A DNA stretch of 19,761 nucleotides from Clostridiales bacterium (GTDB taxonomy: Bacteria > Bacillota > Clostridia > Oscillospirales > Acutalibacteraceae). The stretch spans positions 1-19,761 of the forward strand of contig DXXH01000047.1 of assembly GCA_019416395.1 (NCBI GenBank). Reading direction: 5' to 3'. The position numbers and the translations under genes are program-made. Below are positions 6,953 to 13,907 of this stretch, piece by piece (positions within the stretch are counted from its first letter, which is position 1; every line of letters begins with the position of its first letter). The notes beneath the pieces were generated by a model that searched no databases, was not told the origin of the DNA, and was given only the letters and a program-made list of their open reading frames with translations.

Positions 6953-8761
6953 TTACAGCCCTTGCTGATAGGCGTTTAAAATGATGACGCAGGCTTGGGC
7001 GCGCTGGGCATTGTTTTTGGGAGCAAATACGTTGTCTCCCATGCCGCTGATCAATCCCAGGTCGCGGCAGGCGTACACAGCGTTCTTAGCCCAGGAAGAA
7101 ATGGAGCTGTCATCGGCGAAGGGGTTGGAGGTGCTGCTTCCGGTCAGCCCGGCGTAATTGGCGATGGCCACGCAGATCTGTTCCCTGGTAATGGGATCCT
7201 GGGGGTGGAAGGTACCGTCACCCATGCCATTCATGATTTTCTGGGAAGAAATCCAGTTTACGGCGCCGCTATACCAGGCGTTGCCCACATCGGTGAAAGA
7301 GCTTGTCCCCTGATAGGCGGAGAGGTCAACCCCTGCCAGATTGGACAGGGCTGTGGCAAATTCCGCACGGGTGATCGAAGAGGTAGGCAAGAAAGTTTTG
7401 CTTCCGCTGCCGGAGAACAACCCAACGGATACCGCCTGATCTATATAACTGAAGTACCAGTCCTGATCGGTGAAATCTGTGAACAGACTGCCGCCCGCAA
7501 AGGTGATGGTGACCATGGGGCTTGTCCAATCATCTTGCACGGCAACCGCCCGGTAAGTACCGGATACGGAGATGGGACCCGTATAAGGGGTGCTTTCCGA
7601 AGAGGGGTGGGTGCCGTCAGTGGTGTAGCGGATATCGTAGCCATCTGCCGAGGTGATCAATAAATCACCGCTGTCGGATAGGGAAAAAACAGGGGGATTT
7701 AATGTGGCTTTCCGCTCTACGTACAGGGAGCACACATACCCCTTTAAGCCCACGGCGGTGACTACGGAATACCATTGATCCGTGGTCTGTCCCTCGGCAG
7801 TGATGGATTCCCCGGAAACAGCTTCCACGATCTGCACCGGGTCGTTGCGGTACAGAGTGGCTACTTTGCTGGACTGGGTGTTGGGTTCCCGCCGCAGGGA
7901 AACACCGTTGCCAATGATTTGTCCATTCAGTTCGTTGTCACTGGGAATGTCATCGTTTCCGGAAACAATGTCCCCGGTGCTGTCTTCGCCGCTGTATCCC
8001 AGGCTTTTCAGCTGCTGGGCCACGGTGGAAGCAGACACATACTCCTTGCTGAGGGCAGGAGCCTCAGGGGAATCTGCTGTGAGAGGTTGCCCGTCCGAGC
8101 CCAAAGCAATGCCATCACTGCCAATGGTGATGCCGTCCACCACGGTGTCTACATCGTACTGGCAGTCGGTGTAGTGATACAGGTTGTGGTTGAACTCATA
8201 CCAGCCGGTGGAAGGATACTGGGTGCCGTTGTCAAAGACATGCCAAGCAGTCCAGTTCCGGCCACTGCCCACCACAGGTTCCATGCGCATGTTGTATTGA
8301 TAGTCGCTGTTGTCCGCTGCCATATTGTTTCCAATATAGATGCCGATATGGCTGTAGATACCGGTGGAAGGGTCATTGTAGTCGGGCATGGTGACCACCA
8401 AGCCGTGAATCCTGGGAATACCGTCCAGCTCGTCAATGTCCCCGGAAAACACGCAGTTGTAGTTTACCTGGGAAGTGGCCCCGCCGTAGCAGTTGCCAAT
8501 GGCTCCCAGGTCTTTGAAATAGGAATAGATCAGTCCGGCGCAGTCGGAAACCCGCACACCGTTGACCACTTCCCCTTTGCCGCCGTAGGAATACTTCCAG
8601 CCGTCCTCATAAGCCATGATCCCGTGTTCTCCCAATCCCAGAGACGTAGGGGTTTCCGCCGCTCGGGCGGAAAAGGTAAGGGCGGAAAAAGCGGTGAGCA
8701 GCATTGCCAAGGCAAGCAGAAAACTTACGGGTTTTCGAGTGGGCTTTGCCATATGTTTCAT
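6953..8761 (-). CDS. Secreted NlpC/P60-type hydrolase with SH3, chitobiase-like and three SLH domains
   Basis: A 602-residue exported protein. Residues 1-35 are a signal peptide (PVSFLLALAMLLTAFSALTF, then SARAAE). Residues about 50-195 are NlpC/P60-like, with candidate catalytic C74 in SDCAGLIYS and H138 in SHIGIYIGN, so it probably cleaves peptidoglycan peptide bonds. Residues about 280-350 form a bacterial SH3-type wall-binding domain, 355-423 a chitobiase/hexosaminidase C-terminal-like sandwich (YTTDGTHPSSES) and 427-602 three SLH modules that bind secondary wall polymers (SITRAE, PITREQ, AQRAQA). ATG 8761 is preceded by AGGAGG at 11 bases. A WalR-box-like site lies upstream. It is divergent from another SLH protein. 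The catalytic class is inferred from Cys/His context; the domain stack is clear. Confidence 0.87.
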   Translation of the reverse strand: MKHMAKPTRKPVSFLLALAMLLTAFSALTFSARAAETPTSLGLGEHGIMAYEDGWKYSYGGKGEVVNGVRVSDCAGLIYSYFKDLGAIGNCYGGATSQVNYNCVFSGDIDELDGIPRIHGLVVTMPDYNDPSTGIYSHIGIYIGNNMAADNSDYQYNMRMEPVVGSGRNWTAWHVFDNGTQYPSTGWYEFNHNLYHYTDCQYDVDTVVDGITIGSDGIALGSDGQPLTADSPEAPALSKEYVSASTVAQQLKSLGYSGEDSTGDIVSGNDDIPSDNELNGQIIGNGVSLRREPNTQSSKVATLYRNDPVQIVEAVSGESITAEGQTTDQWYSVVTAVGLKGYVCSLYVERKATLNPPVFSLSDSGDLLITSADGYDIRYTTDGTHPSSESTPYTGPISVSGTYRAVAVQDDWTSPMVTITFAGGSLFTDFTDQDWYFSYIDQAVSVGLFSGSGSKTFLPTSSITRAEFATALSNLAGVDLSAYQGTSSFTDVGNAWYSGAVNWISSQKIMNGMGDGTFHPQDPITREQICVAIANYAGLTGSSTSNPFADDSSISSWAKNAVYACRDLGLISGMGDNVFAPKNNAQRAQACVIILNAYQQGL

Positions 8762-8791
8762 CAAAACACATTCCTCCTAAAGCAAAAACCT

Positions 8792-8810
8792 TCCCCTGGT
8801 TTTCAGGGGA
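8792..8810 (-). other. Leader hairpin next to a T run (possible attenuator)
   Basis: On the minus strand TCCCCTG and CAGGGGA form 7 perfect pairs around a 5-base loop. The sequence then reads AAGGTTTTT just before the Shine-Dalgarno site of the NlpC/P60-SLH gene. The T run begins 4 bases after the stem, so termination would be weak; control of translation or RNA stability is equally possible. Confidence 0.4.
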
Positions 8811-8833
8811 TCAAAGGGAACGTTTCCCTTTGA
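8811..8833 (-). other. Perfect leader hairpin upstream of the NlpC/P60-SLH gene
   Basis: TCAAAGGGAA (8811-8820) pairs with TTCCCTTTGA (8824-8833) over 10 bases around a 3-base loop. It abuts the hairpin at 8792-8810, giving two stacked stem-loops in the 5' untranslated region. A DNA-level operator is the alternative reading. Confidence 0.45.
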
Positions 8834-8873
8834 GATAGGCCAGTTTTCTCTCTGTAGGTAACCCAGTGCAAAG

Positions 8874-8890
8874 GTTACAAATATGTTACA
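8874..8890 (-). promoter_or_regulatory. WalR (YycF)-box-like direct repeat
   Basis: On the minus strand the sequence is TGTAAC-ATATT-TGTAAC, an exact match to the published WalR consensus TGT(A/T)A(A/T/C)-N5-TGT(A/T)A(A/T/C). WalRK controls peptidoglycan hydrolases in Firmicutes, and the site lies about 113 bases before an NlpC/P60 gene. A further GTAACC/GGTTAC inverted repeat (8858-8863 and 8873-8878) overlaps its edge. A weak TTGTCG-17-TAACAT promoter could overlap the box; I could not place a better one. Confidence 0.55.
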
Positions 8891-8979
8891 GTTTACCACA
8901 AAATCCGACAAGATGCAACCCCGGGGGAGAAATATGGAATTTGAGGGGAAAGTTTCTTGGGAAGGTGTGGTTTGAGGGA

Positions 8980-9008
8980 TTGACAACGCCAAATGATTCG
9001 GAGATAAT
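8980..9008 (+). promoter_or_regulatory. Sigma-A promoter of the transglutaminase-like SLH gene
   Basis: TTGACA (8980-8985), a 17-base spacer and GATAAT (9003-9008) give a near-consensus promoter. The leader to ATG 9092 is about 77 bases long and U-rich near 9040. Confidence 0.85.
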
Positions 9009-9091
9009 GAATTTATGTATTTTCATAGTATCGGTTTTTGTTTTTTGAAAAAGGGATTCCGGTAGTTCCGGAAACCAGGAAAGGGGTTTTA

Positions 9092-10819
9092 ATGATGAGA
9101 CGGATTGCTGTAAAATGGTGGAGCCTGTTTCTGGCGGGAGTTCTGCTGTTGACAGTGTTTCCCCTGGGGGCCGCGGCCCAGGAGAGTGAACAGGCGGCGG
9201 ATACAGGAATTGTTTACCAATGGAGCGACGGGCAAACCGGTTACGCTTTGCGGGAAACCCAGGATACGCTGGGGGGCGGCCGGCAAGGTTATACCGAAGG
9301 GCAGACTTTTTCGGCGGCTCTGGGCTCCTATGATGACGGTTCTCTTTATGGACAGCTGACCAGCCGGCAGAAAGCCTGCTATAATGTGCTGGATCAGATT
9401 CCTCTCAGCCAGATCCGCACGGCCGCTGAGGTGGACGGGTATCGCCAGGTGCAGGTCGATGTGGGGGAATTGTACGGCCTCACCTTGACGGGATCCATTC
9501 GGAACAACACGTTTTATCCGGATTCCGCTTCCATGAGCCAGTACCGGTCGATCTACACGGATATCTGCGCGGCGATTGTTGCCCTGCGGTATGATGAGCC
9601 GGCAGAGTTTTGGCTTTCCTATATGCAGTACGGCATTGTCTGGGAAGTAGCTTCCGCCACTTCGGTGAAGACCAGGTCGGTAGTGTTCGCGTTCCGCATG
9701 GACTACGACGGCCAGGAAGGCCAGATGTGGGAACGGCAGATGGCAAGCGCCCAAATGATTGCCGATCAGGTGGACAAAAACGCGGACCTTTATAACCAGG
9801 TCAAACAGGTGCATGACCTGCTGGCAGTTCAAAGCACCTATAATTACACGCCTCAAACCGCTACGGAGCAGGAGCTGTCCCATCAGGCCTACAGCTGCTT
9901 GGTGGCGGGGGATATCTACGAGCCGGTGTGCGACGGGTATTCCAAAGCAATGAAGGTCGTGTGCGATTTGCTGGAAATTCCCTGTGTGCTGGCTTCCAGT
10001 GACACCCATATGTGGAATAACATCAAGATGGACGACGGGGACTGGTACAATCTGGACCTGACCTGGGACGATGGAGATGATTCTCAGATTTCGTACGATT
10101 ATTTCCTCATCGGTTCCATGACCGAAGTGGGAGGCTATGTGTTTAGCCGTGAGGCGAGCCATGTGGAAACAAATCCCTGGACTCCGTCCAGCGACTTGAA
10201 CAACGTGACTTTTGTATTTCCCGTGAAGAACCAGCAGGCCTACAAGTACCAAGAGGGCGGCTACACGCCGTTGCGGTTCCCCGATGTGAAACGTAGCAGC
10301 TGGTACTATGATTATGTGGAAAAGGCTGCGGATATGGGCCTTTTCTCGGGAGATGAAACGGGATTTTTCCGGCCGTCGCGCACCATTACCCGGGCGGAGT
10401 TTGTCCAGGTGCTCTACAACGCTGTTGATCCGGACTACACCTTGGCAAAATCCCAGTTCAGCGATGTGGCGCAGAACGCCTGGTATGCCGCTGCGGTGAA
10501 TTGGGCGGCGGATTCCGGTGTGGTATCCGGTAAGGGAGACGGCCGTTTCGCTCCCGACGCTTCCATCACCCGGGAAGAGATGTGCGTGATGCTGAACAAT
10601 TACACTACAAACGTGTTGCAGGTGGTTCCGGAATATGATGGTCATACCTTTGACGATGACCGGGTCATCTCCAGCTGGGCGAAAAATGGCGTCTACAACG
10701 CGTACGCATTTGGCTGGGTCAGCGGCAAGGGAGAAAACAGCTTTGACCCCCAGGGGAATACACTGCGCAGTGAAGCTGCGGTGGTGTACGTGAAGTTCGC
10801 CGGGTTGTTGAACACCTGA
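9092..10819 (+). CDS. Secreted transglutaminase-like protein with three SLH domains
   Basis: A 575-residue exported protein. Residues 1-29 are a signal peptide ending in GAAA before Q30. Residues 30-230 have no domain I recognise. Residues about 232-345 form a transglutaminase-like fold with a complete Cys-His-Asp triad: C280 in EPVCDGYSKAMK, H306 in DTHMWNNI and D322 in YNLDLTWDD. Residues about 396-575 contain three SLH modules (TITRAE, SITREE and a weaker NTLRSE). In this superfamily the triad may serve proteolysis, amide hydrolysis or cross-linking; the substrate is unknown. ATG 9092 is chosen for AGGAAAGGGG at 9078-9086 and the signal peptide; a second ATG follows directly. The third SLH modules of this and the divergent protein share SSWAKN and a GLISG/GWVSG-like core, suggesting common descent. 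Confidence 0.88.
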   Translation: MMRRIAVKWWSLFLAGVLLLTVFPLGAAAQESEQAADTGIVYQWSDGQTGYALRETQDTLGGGRQGYTEGQTFSAALGSYDDGSLYGQLTSRQKACYNVLDQIPLSQIRTAAEVDGYRQVQVDVGELYGLTLTGSIRNNTFYPDSASMSQYRSIYTDICAAIVALRYDEPAEFWLSYMQYGIVWEVASATSVKTRSVVFAFRMDYDGQEGQMWERQMASAQMIADQVDKNADLYNQVKQVHDLLAVQSTYNYTPQTATEQELSHQAYSCLVAGDIYEPVCDGYSKAMKVVCDLLEIPCVLASSDTHMWNNIKMDDGDWYNLDLTWDDGDDSQISYDYFLIGSMTEVGGYVFSREASHVETNPWTPSSDLNNVTFVFPVKNQQAYKYQEGGYTPLRFPDVKRSSWYYDYVEKAADMGLFSGDETGFFRPSRTITRAEFVQVLYNAVDPDYTLAKSQFSDVAQNAWYAAAVNWAADSGVVSGKGDGRFAPDASITREEMCVMLNNYTTNVLQVVPEYDGHTFDDDRVISSWAKNGVYNAYAFGWVSGKGENSFDPQGNTLRSEAAVVYVKFAGLLNT

Positions 10820-10868
10820 AATACGCGAAAATACACTGTAGAAGAAATCCGCCTGAAAGCGGAGAAAG

Positions 10869-10894
10869 AAGCCGTCCTGTGGGGCGGCTTTTTT
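10869..10894 (+). terminator. Rho-independent terminator after the transglutaminase-like gene
   Basis: AAGCCGTCC pairs with GGGCGGCTT (one G-T wobble) around a 4-base loop, followed by TTTT. A smaller TCCGC/GCGGA hairpin at 10848-10863 precedes it. Confidence 0.85.
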
Positions 10895-10977
10895 CATGCT
10901 TTTCCCCTGCTTGTGGCCACAAGTCCGGGGAAGAGGGAAAAAATCGGGAAAAACAGCCCGGGACAGGCCATTTTTGG

Positions 10978-11006
10978 TTGACAAACCAGGCATAAGATGA
11001 AATAAT
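10978..11006 (+). promoter_or_regulatory. Sigma-A promoter of valS
   Basis: TTGACA (10978-10983) and AATAAT (11001-11006) are separated by 17 bases. The predicted leader of about 70 bases holds a perfect CCGGGA/TCCCGG hairpin (11045-11060) but is too short for a T-box, and no T-box sequence is present. Confidence 0.78.
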
Positions 11007-11084
11007 AAACTTTCAGGGGATTTTTCCCCCGTAAAGGAAGAAAACCGGGAAGATTCCCGGACATGGATAATTGGAGGGAAAACC

Positions 11085-13712
11085 ATGAGCAAAGAGCTTG
11101 CCAAGGCCTATGAGCCTCAGGAAGTGGAGGGCCGCATCTACGATTTCTGGATGAAGGGCGGCTATTTCCACGCTGAGCCCGATCCGGAAAAACAACCTTA
11201 TACCATTGTCATTCCCCCGCCAAACATCACGGGGCAGCTTCACATGGGACATGCTTGGGATGAAACGCTCCAGGATATTCTGATCCGCTGGAAGCGCATG
11301 CAGGGGTATTCCGCCCTGTGGCTGCCCGGCACGGATCACGCGTCCATCGCCACAGAGGCGAAAATCGTTGAGGCCATGCGGAAAGAGGGGGTCACCAAAG
11401 ACGACCTGGGCCGTGACGGCTTCTTGGAGCGCGCCTGGGCCTGGAAAGAGAAATTCGGCGGCCGCATTCTGGAACAGCTGAAGCTTTTGGGTTCTTCCTG
11501 CGATTGGGACCGTTTGCGCTTCACCATGGACGAAGGGTGCAGCAAGGCTGTGCGTCATGTGTTTGTCAAACTGTATGAGGAAGGCCTGATCTATCGGGGC
11601 GAGCGGATCATCAACTGGTGCCCCAACTGTAAAACCGCCATTTCCGACGCGGAAGTGGAGTTCGAGGAGAAGGACGGTTCCTTCTGGCACCTGCGGTATC
11701 CCTTGGCCGATGGGTCCGGGTATATCCAACTGGCCACTACCCGTCCGGAAACCATGTTGGGCGATACAGCTGTGGCGGTTCACCCTGAGGACGAGCGGTA
11801 TAAGCACCTGGTGGGCAAAAACGTGATTTTGCCCCTGGTGAATAAGGAAATCCCCATCATTGCCGACGAATATGTGGAGATGGATTTTGGTACCGGCGTG
11901 GTAAAGATCACCCCCGCCCATGACCCCAACGACTTCGAAGTGGGCAAGCGCCACGATTTGCCCGTGATCAACGTGATGAACGAGGACGGTTCCATCAACG
12001 AAAATGGCGGAAAATATGCTGGTATGTCCGGTATGGAAGCCCGCAAGCAGATCGTCAAGGATCTGGAAGAGGGGGGCTACCTGATCAAAGTGGAGCCCAT
12101 CAAGCACAACGTGGGTACTTGCCAGCGGTGCCACACCGTGGTGGAGCCCCGGGTTTCCACCCAGTGGTTCGTGAAAATGGAGCCCCTGGCTGGTCCCGCT
12201 ATCGACGTGGTGAAAGACGGCTCTATCCGCTTTATCCCGGACCGCATGGAAAAGACCTACTACAACTGGATGGAGAACATCAAAGACTGGTGTATTTCCC
12301 GGCAGCTGTGGTGGGGCCATCGGATCCCCGCTTGGTACTGCGAAGACTGCGGTGAAATGATCGTCTCTGAAACGGATGCGGATACTTGCCCCAAGTGCGG
12401 CGGGCATCATCTCCATCAGGACGAGGACACCTTGGATACCTGGTTCTCTTCTGCTCTGTGGCCCTTCTCCACGTTGGGGTGGCCGGACGAAACGGAAGAG
12501 CTGAAATATTTCTATCCTACCAACACCCTAGTGACGGGCTATGACATCATTTTCTTCTGGGTGGCCAGAATGATTTTCTCCGGCTTGAAGCACACGGGGA
12601 AAGCGCCCTTTAATACGGTGCTGTTCCACGGCCTGCTGCGGGATTCCCAGGGCCGAAAGATGAGTAAGTCTTTGGGCAACGGTATTGACCCTGTGGAAGT
12701 GATTGACCAGTACGGCGCCGACGCGTTGCGGTTTACTTTGGTTACAGGCAACAGTCCTGGAAACGATGCCCGCTACTCTGAGGAGAAGGTGGCCGCCAGC
12801 CGGAACTTTGCCAATAAGATTTGGAACGCCGCCCGGTTTATCCATATGAATATCGATGGCAAAGACGTGCCCTGTGCCCTTCCTGAGACTTTGACTCTGG
12901 AGGACCAGTGGATTGTCAGCCGGTTTAATACGGTGACCAGGGAAGTCACGGAGAATCTGGAGAAGTTCGAGCTGGGCATGGCTGTTTCCAAGCTGTATGA
13001 CTTTATCTGGGACGATTTCTGCGACTGGTATATTGAGTTGGCGAAAATCCGTTTGAATTCCAGCAATGAGGCAGCAGCTCAGGGTGCCCGCCAGGTGTTG
13101 GTTTGGACGCTGGGCAGTACTTTGAAGCTTCTGCACCCCTTCATGCCCTTTGTCACGGAAGAGATTTGGCAGAGCCTGCCTCACGAGGGCGAGGCCCTGA
13201 TCGTGGCTCCTTGGCCGGTGTATGAGGAAGGTCATGCTTTCCTCAAGGCTGAGGAAGAGATGAAGAAGGTCATGGAGCTGATCACCGCTGTGCGTACCCG
13301 CCGCAGCGAGATGAACGTGCCCCCGTCCAAGAAGGCTCACCTGATGGTGGAGACGGCTTCTCCGGAAGCGTTCCAGACAGAGCAGGAAGCCATTGCGCGC
13401 CTGGCCTATTGCAGCGGTGTGGAAGTGGGCGAAAGCTTCCAGCAGACTGAAGGCAGCGTCACCGTGGTGACAGCGGCCTGCCGTGGGTATTTGCCCATGG
13501 ACGATCTGGTGGACAAGAAAGCGGAGACCGCCCGGCTGCAAAAGGAGCTGGAAGGGGCAAAGAAGCAGCTGCAAACGGCGGAAGCCAAGCTGCAAAACCA
13601 GTCCTTTATCAGCAAGGCTCCCCAGAAGGTAATCGATGGGGTGAAGGATAACGCTGAGAAACTGCGGGAAAAGGTCCGCATGATTGAGGAGTCGCTGAAA
13701 GCCCTTCAATAA
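11085..13712 (+). CDS. valS: Valyl-tRNA synthetase
   Basis: An 875-residue class I aminoacyl-tRNA synthetase charging tRNA-Val with valine in the cytoplasm, of normal bacterial length. The HIGH motif appears as H53-M-G-H56 after PPPNITGQL, and KMSKS is exact at residues 525-529. The CP1 editing region (about 190-345) includes TTRPETMLGDTAVAVHP, the segment that clears mischarged threonine. Cysteine pairs CPNC, CQRC, CEDC and CPKC suggest zinc-knuckle insertions. The C-terminal 65 residues form the charged coiled-coil arm typical of ValRS (LQKELEGAKKQLQ). ATG 11085 follows a GGAGGG Shine-Dalgarno site by about 7 bases. The gene has its own promoter. Downstream lies the independently started folC leader; no terminator separates valS from it. 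Confidence 0.97.
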   Translation: MSKELAKAYEPQEVEGRIYDFWMKGGYFHAEPDPEKQPYTIVIPPPNITGQLHMGHAWDETLQDILIRWKRMQGYSALWLPGTDHASIATEAKIVEAMRKEGVTKDDLGRDGFLERAWAWKEKFGGRILEQLKLLGSSCDWDRLRFTMDEGCSKAVRHVFVKLYEEGLIYRGERIINWCPNCKTAISDAEVEFEEKDGSFWHLRYPLADGSGYIQLATTRPETMLGDTAVAVHPEDERYKHLVGKNVILPLVNKEIPIIADEYVEMDFGTGVVKITPAHDPNDFEVGKRHDLPVINVMNEDGSINENGGKYAGMSGMEARKQIVKDLEEGGYLIKVEPIKHNVGTCQRCHTVVEPRVSTQWFVKMEPLAGPAIDVVKDGSIRFIPDRMEKTYYNWMENIKDWCISRQLWWGHRIPAWYCEDCGEMIVSETDADTCPKCGGHHLHQDEDTLDTWFSSALWPFSTLGWPDETEELKYFYPTNTLVTGYDIIFFWVARMIFSGLKHTGKAPFNTVLFHGLLRDSQGRKMSKSLGNGIDPVEVIDQYGADALRFTLVTGNSPGNDARYSEEKVAASRNFANKIWNAARFIHMNIDGKDVPCALPETLTLEDQWIVSRFNTVTREVTENLEKFELGMAVSKLYDFIWDDFCDWYIELAKIRLNSSNEAAAQGARQVLVWTLGSTLKLLHPFMPFVTEEIWQSLPHEGEALIVAPWPVYEEGHAFLKAEEEMKKVMELITAVRTRRSEMNVPPSKKAHLMVETASPEAFQTEQEAIARLAYCSGVEVGESFQQTEGSVTVVTAACRGYLPMDDLVDKKAETARLQKELEGAKKQLQTAEAKLQNQSFISKAPQKVIDGVKDNAEKLREKVRMIEESLKALQ

Positions 13713-13734
13713 GCAGGCGGAAAACAGGGAGTTC

Positions 13735-13763
13735 TTGAGTTTTTTACCGCCCTGTGCTATACT
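13735..13763 (+). promoter_or_regulatory. Sigma-A promoter of the ZTP riboswitch-folC transcript
   Basis: TTGAGT (13735-13740), a 17-base spacer and TATACT (13758-13763), preceded by TG one base upstream (extended -10). Transcription should start near 13770, just before the aptamer. Confidence 0.82.
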
Positions 13764-13774
13764 TGCGCAAGCAT

Positions 13775-13849
13775 GGTCCCCGTGACTGACGGAAGAGATG
13801 GGAAACCATTGTGAGCGGGGAAGACTTACAAATGCCGTCCGTAAGGGCA
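13775..13849 (+). ncRNA. ZTP (pfl) riboswitch aptamer controlling folC
   Basis: The layout fits the ZTP/ZMP-sensing class. P1 is CCCCG (13778-13782) with CGGGG (13816-13820). The conserved GTGACTGACGG follows P1 5'. P2 is an ATGG-GAAA-CCAT hairpin (13798-13809), followed by TGTGAGCGGGG. The separate 3' hairpin P3 is TGCC (13833-13836) with GGCA (13846-13849), whose CCGT-containing loop can pair with the ACGG after GTGACTG to make the class pseudoknot. ZTP and ZMP accumulate when 10-formyl-tetrahydrofolate is short, so an ON switch for a folate gene is biologically coherent. Called by eye from motif order, without a covariance model. Confidence 0.85.
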
Positions 13850-13876
13850 GTGCCGCTCGCGGCGCTGCCCTTTTTT
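13845..13876 (+). terminator. Riboswitch expression-platform terminator
   Basis: GGGCAGTGCCG (13845-13855) pairs with CGGCGCTGCCC (13860-13870) around a 4-base loop, followed by six T residues. The first bases, GGGCA, are also the 3' strand of aptamer P3, so ligand-stabilised P3 and this terminator exclude each other. That predicts transcription ON with ZTP bound. Confidence 0.9.
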
Positions 13877-13907
13877 GTGGGCGTCGGGATATAGGAGGAA
13901 CTTTACC

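Noticed and set aside
7775..8833. 352-codon plus-strand open frame opposite the NlpC/P60-SLH gene
   Set aside because: Shadow frame with no domain; the minus-strand gene has signal peptide, ordered domains and a good ribosome binding site.
9089..11104. 671-codon minus-strand open frame opposite the transglutaminase-SLH gene
   Set aside because: The plus-strand protein has a signal peptide, catalytic triad and SLH modules; the antisense frame crosses a terminator and the valS promoter and resembles nothing.
13719..13756. Possible valS terminator (GGCGG/CCGCC pairing)
   Set aside because: The long loop contains the folC promoter -35 and no T run follows the stem.
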